Positions 55,699 through 63,167 of a stretch of 64,000 nt of DNA are shown one piece after another (positions within the stretch are counted from its first letter, which is position 1; the number at the start of each line of letters is the position of its first letter). The notes beneath the pieces are model-generated. The model had not been told where the DNA came from, did no database searches, and worked only from the letters and a program-made list of their open reading frames with translations. This stretch comes from Ancylobacter oerskovii (GTDB lineage Bacteria > Pseudomonadota > Alphaproteobacteria > Rhizobiales > Xanthobacteraceae), in assembly GCF_018390555.1 (NCBI RefSeq), contig NZ_JAHBGB010000033.1, forward strand, positions 1 through 64,000. The letters run 5' to 3'. The position numbers and the translations under genes are program-made.

Positions 55699-57080
55699 TG
55701 AACGGCTTCCTCGCTTCCTTTTTTGACCGGGCCATCAATGCGCTCCGTCCGTCGCAGCGCTCCTATGAGGGCGCGTCCGCCAGCCGTCGTGCGTCGGGCT
55801 GGGGCAAGATGGCGAACCAGCACGGCGCGGCGCAGGCGGCCCGTGCGCCGCTCGCCCAGCGTGCCCGCTACCTGGTCGCCAACAACCCGCACGCCGCGAT
55901 CAGGTCAGCCTGGACGACGGCCCTGGTCGGCACCGGCATCGTGCCGGCGATCACCGGCAAACTGGCGGAGCGCTGGACGGCTTGGACCGACGAGGCGGAC
56001 GCTGATGGCATGTGCGATTTCTACGGCCTGACCGCGCTGATGGTCGGCGGCATGATCGTCGACGGCGAGGCGTTGGCGCTGATGATCGCCACCCCGGCCG
56101 GCCTACGGATCCGCGTGCTGCATCCCGACCAGCTCGACGCCTCGCTGACCCGGCCGCTGGCCGCCGGCGGGCGCATCGTCAACGGCGTCGAGTTCGACAT
56201 GTTCGGCACCCGCGTCGCCTACTGGATCATCAAGGAGCGGCCGGAGATCGGCCTCGGCCTCAACCTCCAGCCGGTGCGCGTCCCGGCCGAGGACGTGATC
56301 CATCTGTTCCGCCCCGACTTCCCCGGCCAGGTGCGCGGCGTGTCGTGGTTCGCCCCGGCGATCCTGCGGCTTGGTGAGATTGACGAATGGCACGGCGCCC
56401 AGCTCACCCGCCAGAAGATCGGCGCGCTGCTCGCCGGTGTCATCACCACCAATGATGGCGCGGTGCCGTTCGGCGGCGAGGCGCAGGGCGAAGCGATCAT
56501 CGGCTCACTGGAGCCCGGCGCCATGGTAGTCTTGCCGCCGGGCAAGGACGTGAGCTTCTCCAATCCGCCGGCGATCGCCCAGGAGGCCAACGACTTCGCC
56601 CGCATCACCCTGCATGAGATCGCCGCCGCGCTCGGCTTGCCCTATGAGGTGCTGACCGGCGACCTCTCTGCCGTGAACTATTCCTCGATCCGCGCCGGCC
56701 TCGTCGAGTGGCGCCGGCGGATCGAGATGCTGCAGCATAATGTCATCGTCTTCCAGGCGCTGCGGCCGATCTGGCGCCGCTGGGTGATGCTGGAGAGCCT
56801 CGCCGGCCGCATCGAGGGCCGGATCGAGGATCTGCTCCCCGTGCGCTGGATCACCCCGAAACAGCAATGGGTCGATCCGGGCAAGGACGTGCAGGCGGAG
56901 ATCGACGCCATCAATGCCGGGCTGATGAGCCGGCGCGAGGCGGTGGCCGCCCGCGGCATGGACGTCGCCGCGCTCGACGCGGAGATCGCCGCCGACAAGG
57001 CCCGCGAGGCCAGCCTCGGCCTCAGCTTCGCCGCTCCAGCCAAGGCGCCCGCCCTCGCCAACATCGGGGGCGCAGCATGA
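55698..57080 (+). CDS. Phage portal protein, lambda family
   Basis: A 460-residue portal protein. The lambda-type portal core includes HAAIRSAWTTALVGTGIVPA, RVLHPDQLDASLTRP, DVIHLFRPDFPGQVRGVSWF, LGLPYEVLTGDLSAVNYSSI and PVRWITPKQQWVDPGKD. The portal is the ring at one vertex of the capsid through which DNA is packaged. ATG 55698 shares its first base with the previous stop. It overlaps the next gene by four bases. Confidence 0.9.
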   Translation: MNGFLASFFDRAINALRPSQRSYEGASASRRASGWGKMANQHGAAQAARAPLAQRARYLVANNPHAAIRSAWTTALVGTGIVPAITGKLAERWTAWTDEADADGMCDFYGLTALMVGGMIVDGEALALMIATPAGLRIRVLHPDQLDASLTRPLAAGGRIVNGVEFDMFGTRVAYWIIKERPEIGLGLNLQPVRVPAEDVIHLFRPDFPGQVRGVSWFAPAILRLGEIDEWHGAQLTRQKIGALLAGVITTNDGAVPFGGEAQGEAIIGSLEPGAMVVLPPGKDVSFSNPPAIAQEANDFARITLHEIAAALGLPYEVLTGDLSAVNYSSIRAGLVEWRRRIEMLQHNVIVFQALRPIWRRWVMLESLAGRIEGRIEDLLPVRWITPKQQWVDPGKDVQAEIDAINAGLMSRREAVAARGMDVAALDAEIAADKAREASLGLSFAAPAKAPALANIGGAA

Positions 57081-57262
57081 TGGGCGACAAGCTGCAGCCG
57101 CTGTGGCGCCAGTTCTGGCGTGCCGCCTTCCCGCTGCTGGATCCGAAGGCTCTCTCGCTCGACGAGCTGCGCCGGATGGAGACCGCCGCCGCCATGTGGC
57201 ACGCCGATCTCAAGCGGGCGCTCGACCAGCGGCAGGCCCGCTACGGGAGGAAGCCGGCATGA
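57077..57262 (+). CDS. Small helical protein between portal and protease/capsid
   Basis: A 61-residue helical protein (LRRMETAAAMWHADLKRALD) with a basic end. It sits between portal and the protease/capsid gene, a place often occupied by small joining or scaffold proteins. No family is certain. ATG 57077 overlaps the portal stop; its stop overlaps the following start. Confidence 0.6.
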   Translation: MMGDKLQPLWRQFWRAAFPLLDPKALSLDELRRMETAAAMWHADLKRALDQRQARYGRKPA

Positions 57263-59091
57263 ACGCGCCCTCCGACATCATCATCCGCCGCGCGCCTCTG
57301 GCCGCGACCAGCTGGAACCCCGACGAGCGCACCTTCGAGGTGGTGTTCTCGACCGGGGTCGGGGTCGAGCGCCAGGACGAGCGCGGCCACTTCCTCGAGC
57401 GGCTCTCGTTGGCTCAGGACTGGAGCGCCTTCATCGGCGCACCGGTCCTGAACAGCCACCGCCGGGGCATCCTGACCGATGTGCTGGGCTCCGTCCTCAC
57501 AGCATGGACGGTCGGCGGGAACCGAGAGGCCCGCGCGATCATCGGGATGTCCCGGCGGGACGATGTCGAGCCGATCATTCAGGACATTCTCGACGGGCAC
57601 CTGCGCGGTGTGTCCGTCGGCTACGCCGTTCACGACTGGGCCGAGACCACCGAAGGCGGCCGGCGGGTGAAGACCGCCACGCGCTGGACCCCGGTGGAAC
57701 TCTCCATCGTCCCGATTCCCGCCGACCGTCAGGCCATCATTCGAGGGAATGAGACAATGACGGCATCTGCCCAGCCGGAGTCCGCTCCGGTCACGACCCT
57801 GCCCGCCGCGGCGGTCCCCACCCCCACGGCGTCCGCGGACCGGGCCGCCGTCAATGCGGAGATCCGCTCCATCGGTGCCGTCGCCGGGCTCGACCAGGGC
57901 TGGATCGACGGCCAGATCGACGCCGGTGCTCGCGCCGACGCTGCCCGTGCCGCCGCCTTCCAGGCGATGCAGACCCGCACTGCGCCGCTGCAGACGATCC
58001 GCACCGTCGCGCCGATGGTGACGGTGGATCACACCGACCCGGCGTCGATCCGCTCAGCGATGGGCGACGCACTGGCGCACCGCCTGGCGCCGGGCCGGGT
58101 CAAGCTGGAAGGTCGCGCCCGCGACTTCTCCGGTTACCGCATGCTCGACATGATCGGCGGCCTTGCCGAGGCACGCGGCGAGCGTATCAATCTGCGCGAC
58201 CAGAACGCACTGATGGAGCGCGCCGTCGGCGCTCACTCGACCAGCGACTTCCCGCTGTTGCTGGCCGACGCCGCCAATAAGAGCCTGCTCGCCAACTACG
58301 CCGCCGCCGAGCCGACCTATCGCCGCTGGGCTGGCCGACGCTCCTTCACCGACTTCCGCGACCATTCCTTCCTGCGCATCGGCGACTTCCCGCAGTTCCA
58401 GGAGACCGCGGAGAATGGCGAGCTCAAATACGGCACCATCAGCGAGAACCGCGAGAAGGTGCGGGCGAAGGAGCTGAATGCCGGCATCGCCATCGGCCGG
58501 CGGGCGCTGATCAATGACGACCTGTCGGCACTGGCCGACTTCTCGTCGATGATCGCCATCCGCGCCGCCGCCGACGAGAATGCCCGGGTCTATGCGCTGC
58601 TCGCCGCCAATGCCGCCCTGTCGGACGGCATCGCGCTCTTCCATGCCAGCCATGGCAACAAGGCAGCGGCCGGCGCGGCGATCACCGTCTCCTCGCTCAG
58701 CCTCGCGGTGGCGGCGCTGCGCAAGCAGAAGAGCCTCGACAGTGTGCCGCTCAACCTCGCGCCGCGCTTCCTCGTGGTCGGGCCGGAAAAGGAGCTGGAA
58801 GGCCGCCAGGTGCTCGCCGCCGTCACTGCCACCAAGGCGGGCGACGTCAACCCATGGGCGGGCACCATGGAGCTGGTGGTCGACGCCAACATTGCCGGCA
58901 ATGGCTGGTACGTCGTCGCCGACCCGGCGGCGGCGCCCAGCGTGGTCTATGGCTACGTCTCCGGCGCCGAGGGGCCGCAGATCCGCACCGAGATCGACTT
59001 CGACACCCGCGCCGTCAAGGTCGCGGCCGGGCTCGACTTCGGCTGCGGCGTCATCGACTTCCGCGGCCTCTACCAGAATGAGGGGGTGTGA
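57259..59091 (+). CDS. Prohead protease/major capsid protein fusion
   Basis: A 610-residue protein. The N-terminal third is an HK97-type prohead protease with His67 (VLNSHRR) and Ser119 (LRGVSVGYAV) as catalytic residues. A Pro/Thr/Ala-rich linker spans about 158-192. The C-terminal part from about residue 210 is the major capsid protein (FPQFQETAENGELKYGTISE and GAEGPQIRTEIDFDTRAVKV). Fusions of this kind are known in some phages. After assembly the protease cleaves the scaffold-like N-terminal part. Confidence 0.85.
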   Translation: MNAPSDIIIRRAPLAATSWNPDERTFEVVFSTGVGVERQDERGHFLERLSLAQDWSAFIGAPVLNSHRRGILTDVLGSVLTAWTVGGNREARAIIGMSRRDDVEPIIQDILDGHLRGVSVGYAVHDWAETTEGGRRVKTATRWTPVELSIVPIPADRQAIIRGNETMTASAQPESAPVTTLPAAAVPTPTASADRAAVNAEIRSIGAVAGLDQGWIDGQIDAGARADAARAAAFQAMQTRTAPLQTIRTVAPMVTVDHTDPASIRSAMGDALAHRLAPGRVKLEGRARDFSGYRMLDMIGGLAEARGERINLRDQNALMERAVGAHSTSDFPLLLADAANKSLLANYAAAEPTYRRWAGRRSFTDFRDHSFLRIGDFPQFQETAENGELKYGTISENREKVRAKELNAGIAIGRRALINDDLSALADFSSMIAIRAAADENARVYALLAANAALSDGIALFHASHGNKAAAGAAITVSSLSLAVAALRKQKSLDSVPLNLAPRFLVVGPEKELEGRQVLAAVTATKAGDVNPWAGTMELVVDANIAGNGWYVVADPAAAPSVVYGYVSGAEGPQIRTEIDFDTRAVKVAAGLDFGCGVIDFRGLYQNEGV

Positions 59092-59300
59092 TGGCCGACG
59101 CGGTCACGCTTCAGCAGCGTCTGGAGAAGCTCCGCGAGGCGCGCGCGTCGGGTGTCCGACGCGTGCGCTACTCGGATGGGCGCGAGCATGAATATCGCTC
59201 CGATGCGGAGCTCGCCTCCGCCATCGCCGATATCGAGCGCCAGCTCTCCGCCGGCGCAGCGCCGAAGGTCGCCTACCTCGTCTCAAGCAAGGGATTGTGA
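59091..59300 (+). CDS. gpW-like head-tail joining protein
   Basis: A 69-residue protein of the gpW type: LQQRLEKLREARASGVRRVR, a beta hairpin YSDGREHEYRSD and a final helix LASAIADIERQL. gpW joins packaged heads to tails. It lies directly after the protease/capsid gene (one-base overlap). It is the only connector gene found. Confidence 0.75.
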   Translation: MADAVTLQQRLEKLREARASGVRRVRYSDGREHEYRSDAELASAIADIERQLSAGAAPKVAYLVSSKGL

Positions 59301-59304
59301 GGCG

Positions 59305-59505
59305 ATGGCACGCACCAAGATCCGCTTCAAGGCATCCGACGTCACCCGCGCGCTGAAAGGCGCGCAGGCGGCGGGCATCGCCTTTCCGCGCCTGGAGATC
59401 GAACCCGACGGCCGCATTGTCGTCGTCACCGAAAAGATCGTTCCGCCGGCGGTTGTCGCGACGGACGAACCCGCCCCGAACCCCTGGGACGAGGCACTGT
59501 CCTGA
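59305..59505 (+). CDS. Small conserved protein upstream of the integrase
   Basis: A 66-residue protein starting ARTKIRFKASDVTRALKGAQ, then LEIEPDGRIVVVTEK, of a type found just before integrases of alphaproteobacterial elements. A role in excision is possible by position only. ATG 59305 follows the previous stop by four bases. Confidence 0.6.
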   Translation: MARTKIRFKASDVTRALKGAQAAGIAFPRLEIEPDGRIVVVTEKIVPPAVVATDEPAPNPWDEALS

Positions 59506-59506
59506 C

Positions 59507-60784
59507 ATGGCTCGCCCGAACCCGCCCCATTTGTCCCGCGATATGGACCGGCACGGCAATGTGCGCTGGTATGTGCGCATGCCGGGAAAGCTGAAGGTCC
59601 GTATCCGGGCAGAGTATGGGACACCGGCGTTCTGGACCGCCTATAGCAATGTGCTGGCTGGCCGGCCGATCGCGAAGAAGGTGGGGCAACGTGTGGAGAA
59701 GGCGCCAGCGGTTTCCGGCTCGCTGCGCGCGCTTTGCGAGGCCTACTATCGCAGTGCTGAATATAAGGGCCTCGACCCGACGACCCAGCGGGTACGTCGC
59801 GGCATCCTTGAGCGCCTGTGCCAGGAGACGACCCCTTCGGGCAAGCCCTGCGGCGACCTCCCCTATGCGCCGATGCTGCCGCGGCACATCCGCGCCATGC
59901 GGGACAAGCGCGCGGAAACGCCGGGTGCGGCCAACTCCATGGTGAAAGCGCTGCGGCAGATCTTCGCCTTCGCGATCGCCAACGATCTGGCGGACACCAA
60001 TCCGGCGAAGGAGGTGCCCTACTTCCCGGCGGTGCGAGCCGATGGCATTCCCGCCTGGTCGGATGAAGACGTTCAGGCGTTTGAGGAAGCGCACCCGCCC
60101 GGCACCATGGCACGTCTGGCGCTGATGCTGTTCCTCGAATTCGGCCAGCGGATTTCCGATATTCACCGGCTGGGGCCGGCAATGGTGAAGGACGGGGCCA
60201 TCACCTTCACGCAGTGGAAGAACCGCCGGCGCAAGCCGGTACAGCTGACGCTACCGATCAGTGCCGAGTTGCAGGCCGTGCTGGGCATACTGCCGACCGG
60301 GCGGGAAACGTTCCTGGTGAGCGAATGGGACCGGCCGTTCAAATCGACCAAGACCTTCGGCAACAAGTTCCGTGACTGGTGCGACGAGGCGGGCCTGTCC
60401 GGCCGCTCGGCTCATGGCCTGCGCAAATATTTCGCCGCCAAGCTCGCCGAGCATGGTGCGAGCGACCGCGAGATCATGTCGATGACCGGTCACCGGACGT
60501 CAAAAGAGGTGGATCGCTATACCCGTTCCGCGAGCCAGAAGCATCTCGCGAAGGCCGCACGGTTGAAGCTGTCGGCGATCGAGATTGTCCCACCGTTTTC
60601 GGCGACGTCGGAAAGTGGGACGAAAAATGCAGCTAAGTCTCTGCCAGAAAAAGCTTTTTCTAGCGAGTTGGTGCCCAGGAGAGGACTCGAACCTCCACGG
60701 TGTTACCCACTGGTACCTGAAACCAGCGCGTCTACCAATTCCGCCACCTGGGCACATGCCTTGCGGCACGGCGGCGACACATAG
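59507..60784 (+). CDS. int: Tyrosine recombinase (integrase) reading into the tRNA
   Basis: A tyrosine integrase of 425 residues in the integrated state. Catalytic residues: Arg in FGQRISDIH (about 215), H-x-x-R in HGLRKY (about 302-305), His in TGHRTSKE (about 329) and nucleophile Tyr in VDRYTRS (about 338). The N-terminal part is the arm-binding and core-binding domains. The last 38 residues are read from the antisense strand of tRNA-Leu. After excision the C terminus would instead be the 44-codon frame at the left end. It ends the structural operon. Confidence 0.9.
   Translation: MARPNPPHLSRDMDRHGNVRWYVRMPGKLKVRIRAEYGTPAFWTAYSNVLAGRPIAKKVGQRVEKAPAVSGSLRALCEAYYRSAEYKGLDPTTQRVRRGILERLCQETTPSGKPCGDLPYAPMLPRHIRAMRDKRAETPGAANSMVKALRQIFAFAIANDLADTNPAKEVPYFPAVRADGIPAWSDEDVQAFEEAHPPGTMARLALMLFLEFGQRISDIHRLGPAMVKDGAITFTQWKNRRRKPVQLTLPISAELQAVLGILPTGRETFLVSEWDRPFKSTKTFGNKFRDWCDEAGLSGRSAHGLRKYFAAKLAEHGASDREIMSMTGHRTSKEVDRYTRSASQKHLAKAARLKLSAIEIVPPFSATSESGTKNAAKSLPEKAFSSELVPRRGLEPPRCYPLVPETSASTNSATWAHALRHGGDT
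60613..60628 (+). other. Arm-type integrase site, right
   Basis: AAGTGGGACGAAAAAT, identical to 44093-44108, 40 bases from the right core and inside the integrase gene. An inverted GTCCCACCG lies further out at 60587-60595. Confidence 0.6.
60669..60683 (+). other. Right attachment core (attR) in tRNA-Leu
   Basis: TGGTGCCCAGGAGAG, the CCA end, acceptor strand and first T-stem bases of tRNA-Leu on the minus strand. It matches the left core with one mismatch. Confidence 0.85.
60669..60753 (-). tRNA. tRNA-Leu (anticodon CAG)
   Basis: An 85-nt class II tRNA on the minus strand with encoded CCA. Acceptor stem GCCCAGG/CCUGGGC; anticodon stem CUGGU/ACCAG with loop UUCAGGU, giving CAG; a long variable arm (GUGGGUAACACC) and T arm GGAGG-UUCGAGU-CCUCU. 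The element sits on its 3' side and supplies the present 3' end. Confidence 0.95.
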
Positions 60785-61036
60785 TCGGGCGACCTCCCGC
60801 TTGTCAACGAGGCAATCGCATCAAAAGCGCTTCTCCTGTGGGGAATTTTTTCACCCGCCCTCCCCCGTCGCGGTTCTTCGCGCGGCGGGCGGGCCCAGGC
60901 CGGTGCGGCGTACGATGCGGCCGAACCGTCCGGTCCGGCCACCGGACGCCCCGTTCCCCGCCGCTCGGCGCTGGACGCTGGCGCGGCGGCGCGCTAATCG
61001 TCTGGCATACAGGATTATCCGGGCCGGGAGAAAATG

Positions 61037-62059
61037 ATGGTCGACGCCACCTCCGACGAGATGCCGCTCCCCGACGAGGCGGAGCTCGAGGCGCGTTCCG
61101 CCCCGATGGAACGCCTCGTCACCGTGTATGGCGGCTCGGGCTTCGTCGGCCGCCATGTGGTGCGCTCGCTCGCCCGCATGGGCTGGCGGGTGCGCGTCGC
61201 GGTGCGCCGGCCGGACCTCGCCGGCCATCTCCAGCCGCTGGGCGCGGTCGGCCAGATCAACCCGGTGCAGGCCAATCTGCGCTACCCGGCCTCGGTGCTG
61301 CGTGCCGCCGAGGGCGCGGAGGCGGTGATCAACCTCGTCGGCGTGCTGCACGAGGGCGGCCGCCAGAGCTTCGAGGCGGTGCACGGCTTCGGCGCCAAGC
61401 AGGTGGCGCTGGCCGCCCGCGAGGTGGGGGCGCGGCTGATCCATGTCTCGGCCATCGGCGCCGACCCGCAATCCGAATCTTCCTATGCCCGCACCAAGGC
61501 CGCCGGCGAGACCGCGGCCCGCGAGGCGGTGCCGGAGGCGGTGGTGTTCCGCCCCTCCATCGTGTTCGGGCCGGAAGACGACTTCTTCAACCGCTTCGCC
61601 GCGATGTCGCGCCTCGCGCCGGCGCTGCCGCTGATCGGCGGCGGCACCACCCGCTTCCAGCCGGTCTTCGTCGGCGACGTGGCGGCGGCGGTCGCCAAGG
61701 CGGTGGACGAGCTCGCCCGTCCCGGCACGGTCTATGAGCTCGGCGGCCCCGAGATCCTCACCTTCAAGCAGCTGATGGAGATCATGCTGAAGGAGATCGA
61801 CCGCAAGCGCCTGCTGGTGCCGATGCCGTTCGGCGTCGCCTCGCTGCAGGCGGCGCTGCTGGAGCTGCTGCCCAAGCCGCTGCTCACCCGCGACCAGGTG
61901 AAGCTGCTCCGCCATGACAATGTCGTCTCCGCCCAGGCGATCGCCGAGGGACGCACGCTCGAGGGCCTCGGCATCCGGCCGACCGCCCTCGGCGCGGTGC
62001 TGCCGGGCTATCTCTGGCGCTACCGCAAGGCCGGCCAGTTCACCCGCATCGCCGCCTGA
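61037..62059 (+). CDS. NDUFA9-like NAD(P)-binding protein (complex I-associated family)
   Basis: A 340-residue atypical short-chain dehydrogenase/reductase of the complex I NDUFA9 family. The dinucleotide motif is VYGGSGFVGRHVVRSLAR (about residues 30-47), a variant of G-x-x-G-x-x-G. LIHVSAIGADPQSESSYART (about 135-155) and VFRPSIVFGPEDDFFNRF (about 172-189) are also typical. ATG 61037 is preferred over 61034 because it is six bases from GGGAG. It begins the chromosome to the right of the element. Confidence 0.88.
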   Translation: MVDATSDEMPLPDEAELEARSAPMERLVTVYGGSGFVGRHVVRSLARMGWRVRVAVRRPDLAGHLQPLGAVGQINPVQANLRYPASVLRAAEGAEAVINLVGVLHEGGRQSFEAVHGFGAKQVALAAREVGARLIHVSAIGADPQSESSYARTKAAGETAAREAVPEAVVFRPSIVFGPEDDFFNRFAAMSRLAPALPLIGGGTTRFQPVFVGDVAAAVAKAVDELARPGTVYELGGPEILTFKQLMEIMLKEIDRKRLLVPMPFGVASLQAALLELLPKPLLTRDQVKLLRHDNVVSAQAIAEGRTLEGLGIRPTALGAVLPGYLWRYRKAGQFTRIAA

Positions 62060-62076
62060 GCTTCGCCGCCTGACGC

Positions 62077-62114
62077 AAAAAAGCCGCCGGGGATCGCTCC
62101 CCGGCGGCTTTTTT
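62077..62114. terminator. Bidirectional intrinsic terminator
   Basis: A 17-bp perfect stem with a TCGC loop (AAAAAAGCCGCCGGGGA and TCCCCGGCGGCTTTTTT) between the convergent NDUFA9-like and uppP genes; A and T tracts at the ends serve both strands. Confidence 0.9.
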
Positions 62115-62124
62115 CATGCGGTCC

Positions 62125-62931
62125 TCAGCCCACCAGCGCCAGGGCGATCAGCCCGATGCCGCCGACGGCGATGCGCCACCAGCCGAACGGCGTGAAGCCG
62201 TGCCGGGAGACGAAGGCGATCAGCGTGCGCACCACCGCCAGCGCCGCGACGAAGGCGGCCACGAAGCCGACGAGGATGAGGATGCCGTCATCCATGGAGA
62301 GGGCGTCGCGGTTCTTGTAGAGGTCGTAGGCGAAGGCCCCGGCCATGGTCGGCAGGGCGAGGAAGAAGGAGAATTCCGCCGCCGCCGGCTTGCTCACCCC
62401 CAATAGCAGCCCACCGACGATGGTGGAGCCGGAGCGCGACACACCGGGGATCATGGCCAGGCACTGGATGAAGCCGATCTTCAGCGTGAGAAGCGGCGGC
62501 AGCGCCATGGGATCGGTGTGGCGCGGGCGGATCTTCAGCGTATCGACCCAGAGCAGCACGATGCCGCCGAGAATCAGCGTTACGCAGATGAGCGCCGGCG
62601 ATTCGAACAGCACCTGCTTGATGAAGCCGTGCGCGAAGGCGCCGATCACCGCCGCCGGCAGGAAGGCGACGAGGATGCCGATGACGAAGTTGCGCGAGCG
62701 CGGACTGGAAGGCAGCGTCACCAGCACCTGCCAGAAGCGCCCGAAATAGACGGTGACGATGGCGAGGATGGCGCCCAGCTGGATCAGCACCTCGAAGACC
62801 TTGCCCTGGCTTTCGAAGCCGAGGAAATGGCCGGCGAGCAGGATATGGCCGGTGGAGGAGACGGGCAGGAACTCGGTGAAGCCTTCGAGAAGGCCGAGCA
62901 GCAGGGCTTCGAGCAGGGTGCCGAATGACAT
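62125..62931 (-). CDS. uppP: Undecaprenyl-diphosphatase UppP
   Basis: A 268-residue membrane enzyme that recycles undecaprenyl diphosphate for peptidoglycan and polysaccharide synthesis; bacitracin resistance. The two active-site loops are [17 protein letters not shown] (about residues 14-30) and [11 protein letters not shown] (about 155-165), with eight membrane helices. ATG 62931 is the family start; the frame to 63072 is not supported. Confidence 0.95.
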   Translation of the reverse strand: MSFGTLLEALLLGLLEGFTEFLPVSSTGHILLAGHFLGFESQGKVFEVLIQLGAILAIVTVYFGRFWQVLVTLPSSPRSRNFVIGILVAFLPAAVIGAFAHGFIKQVLFESPALICVTLILGGIVLLWVDTLKIRPRHTDPMALPPLLTLKIGFIQCLAMIPGVSRSGSTIVGGLLLGVSKPAAAEFSFFLALPTMAGAFAYDLYKNRDALSMDDGILILVGFVAAFVAALAVVRTLIAFVSRHGFTPFGWWRIAVGGIGLIALALVG

Positions 62932-63167
62932 GAAGGCGATCCGGTGAATGACGGCGGGCGAAACGCCCCGCGACCGCCGGGGGCGGGCGAAGGATGCATG
63001 GCGCCCATCCTGTCTGCTTCGCGGCCGGGGATCAACGTGACGTAGCGGTGGGAAAGCGGCCCTCGACGCCACGCCGACACCATGCCATCACGATTCCGCC
63101 TCACGAAGGTAATCCACTGTCGCCGGGTCGGCGTTGCAAAGGCGATGCAACGTTCTGGAGAACACGC

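Larger units (their letters stand above)
44040..60683 (+). mobile_element. Integrated phage satellite-like element, capsid-forming type (about 16.6 kb)
   Basis: Bounded by the 15-bp core repeat in the 3' end of tRNA-Leu, with a 16,629-bp circle predicted on excision. All genes but one regulator are on the plus strand. It carries integrase, primase-helicase, origin-like array, TerS, TerL, portal, protease/capsid fusion, joining protein and two regulators, and no tail, baseplate, lysis or holin gene. This content matches capsid-forming PICI-type satellites. A defective prophage that lost its tail genes is the alternative, but the tight gene overlaps and intact frames argue against simple decay. 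Confidence 0.75.

Noticed and set aside
57545-57565. CGGGAC-type palindrome within the protease/capsid gene, like the origin motif
   Set aside because: Single occurrence inside coding sequence that is explained by the codons of a conserved protein; probably chance.
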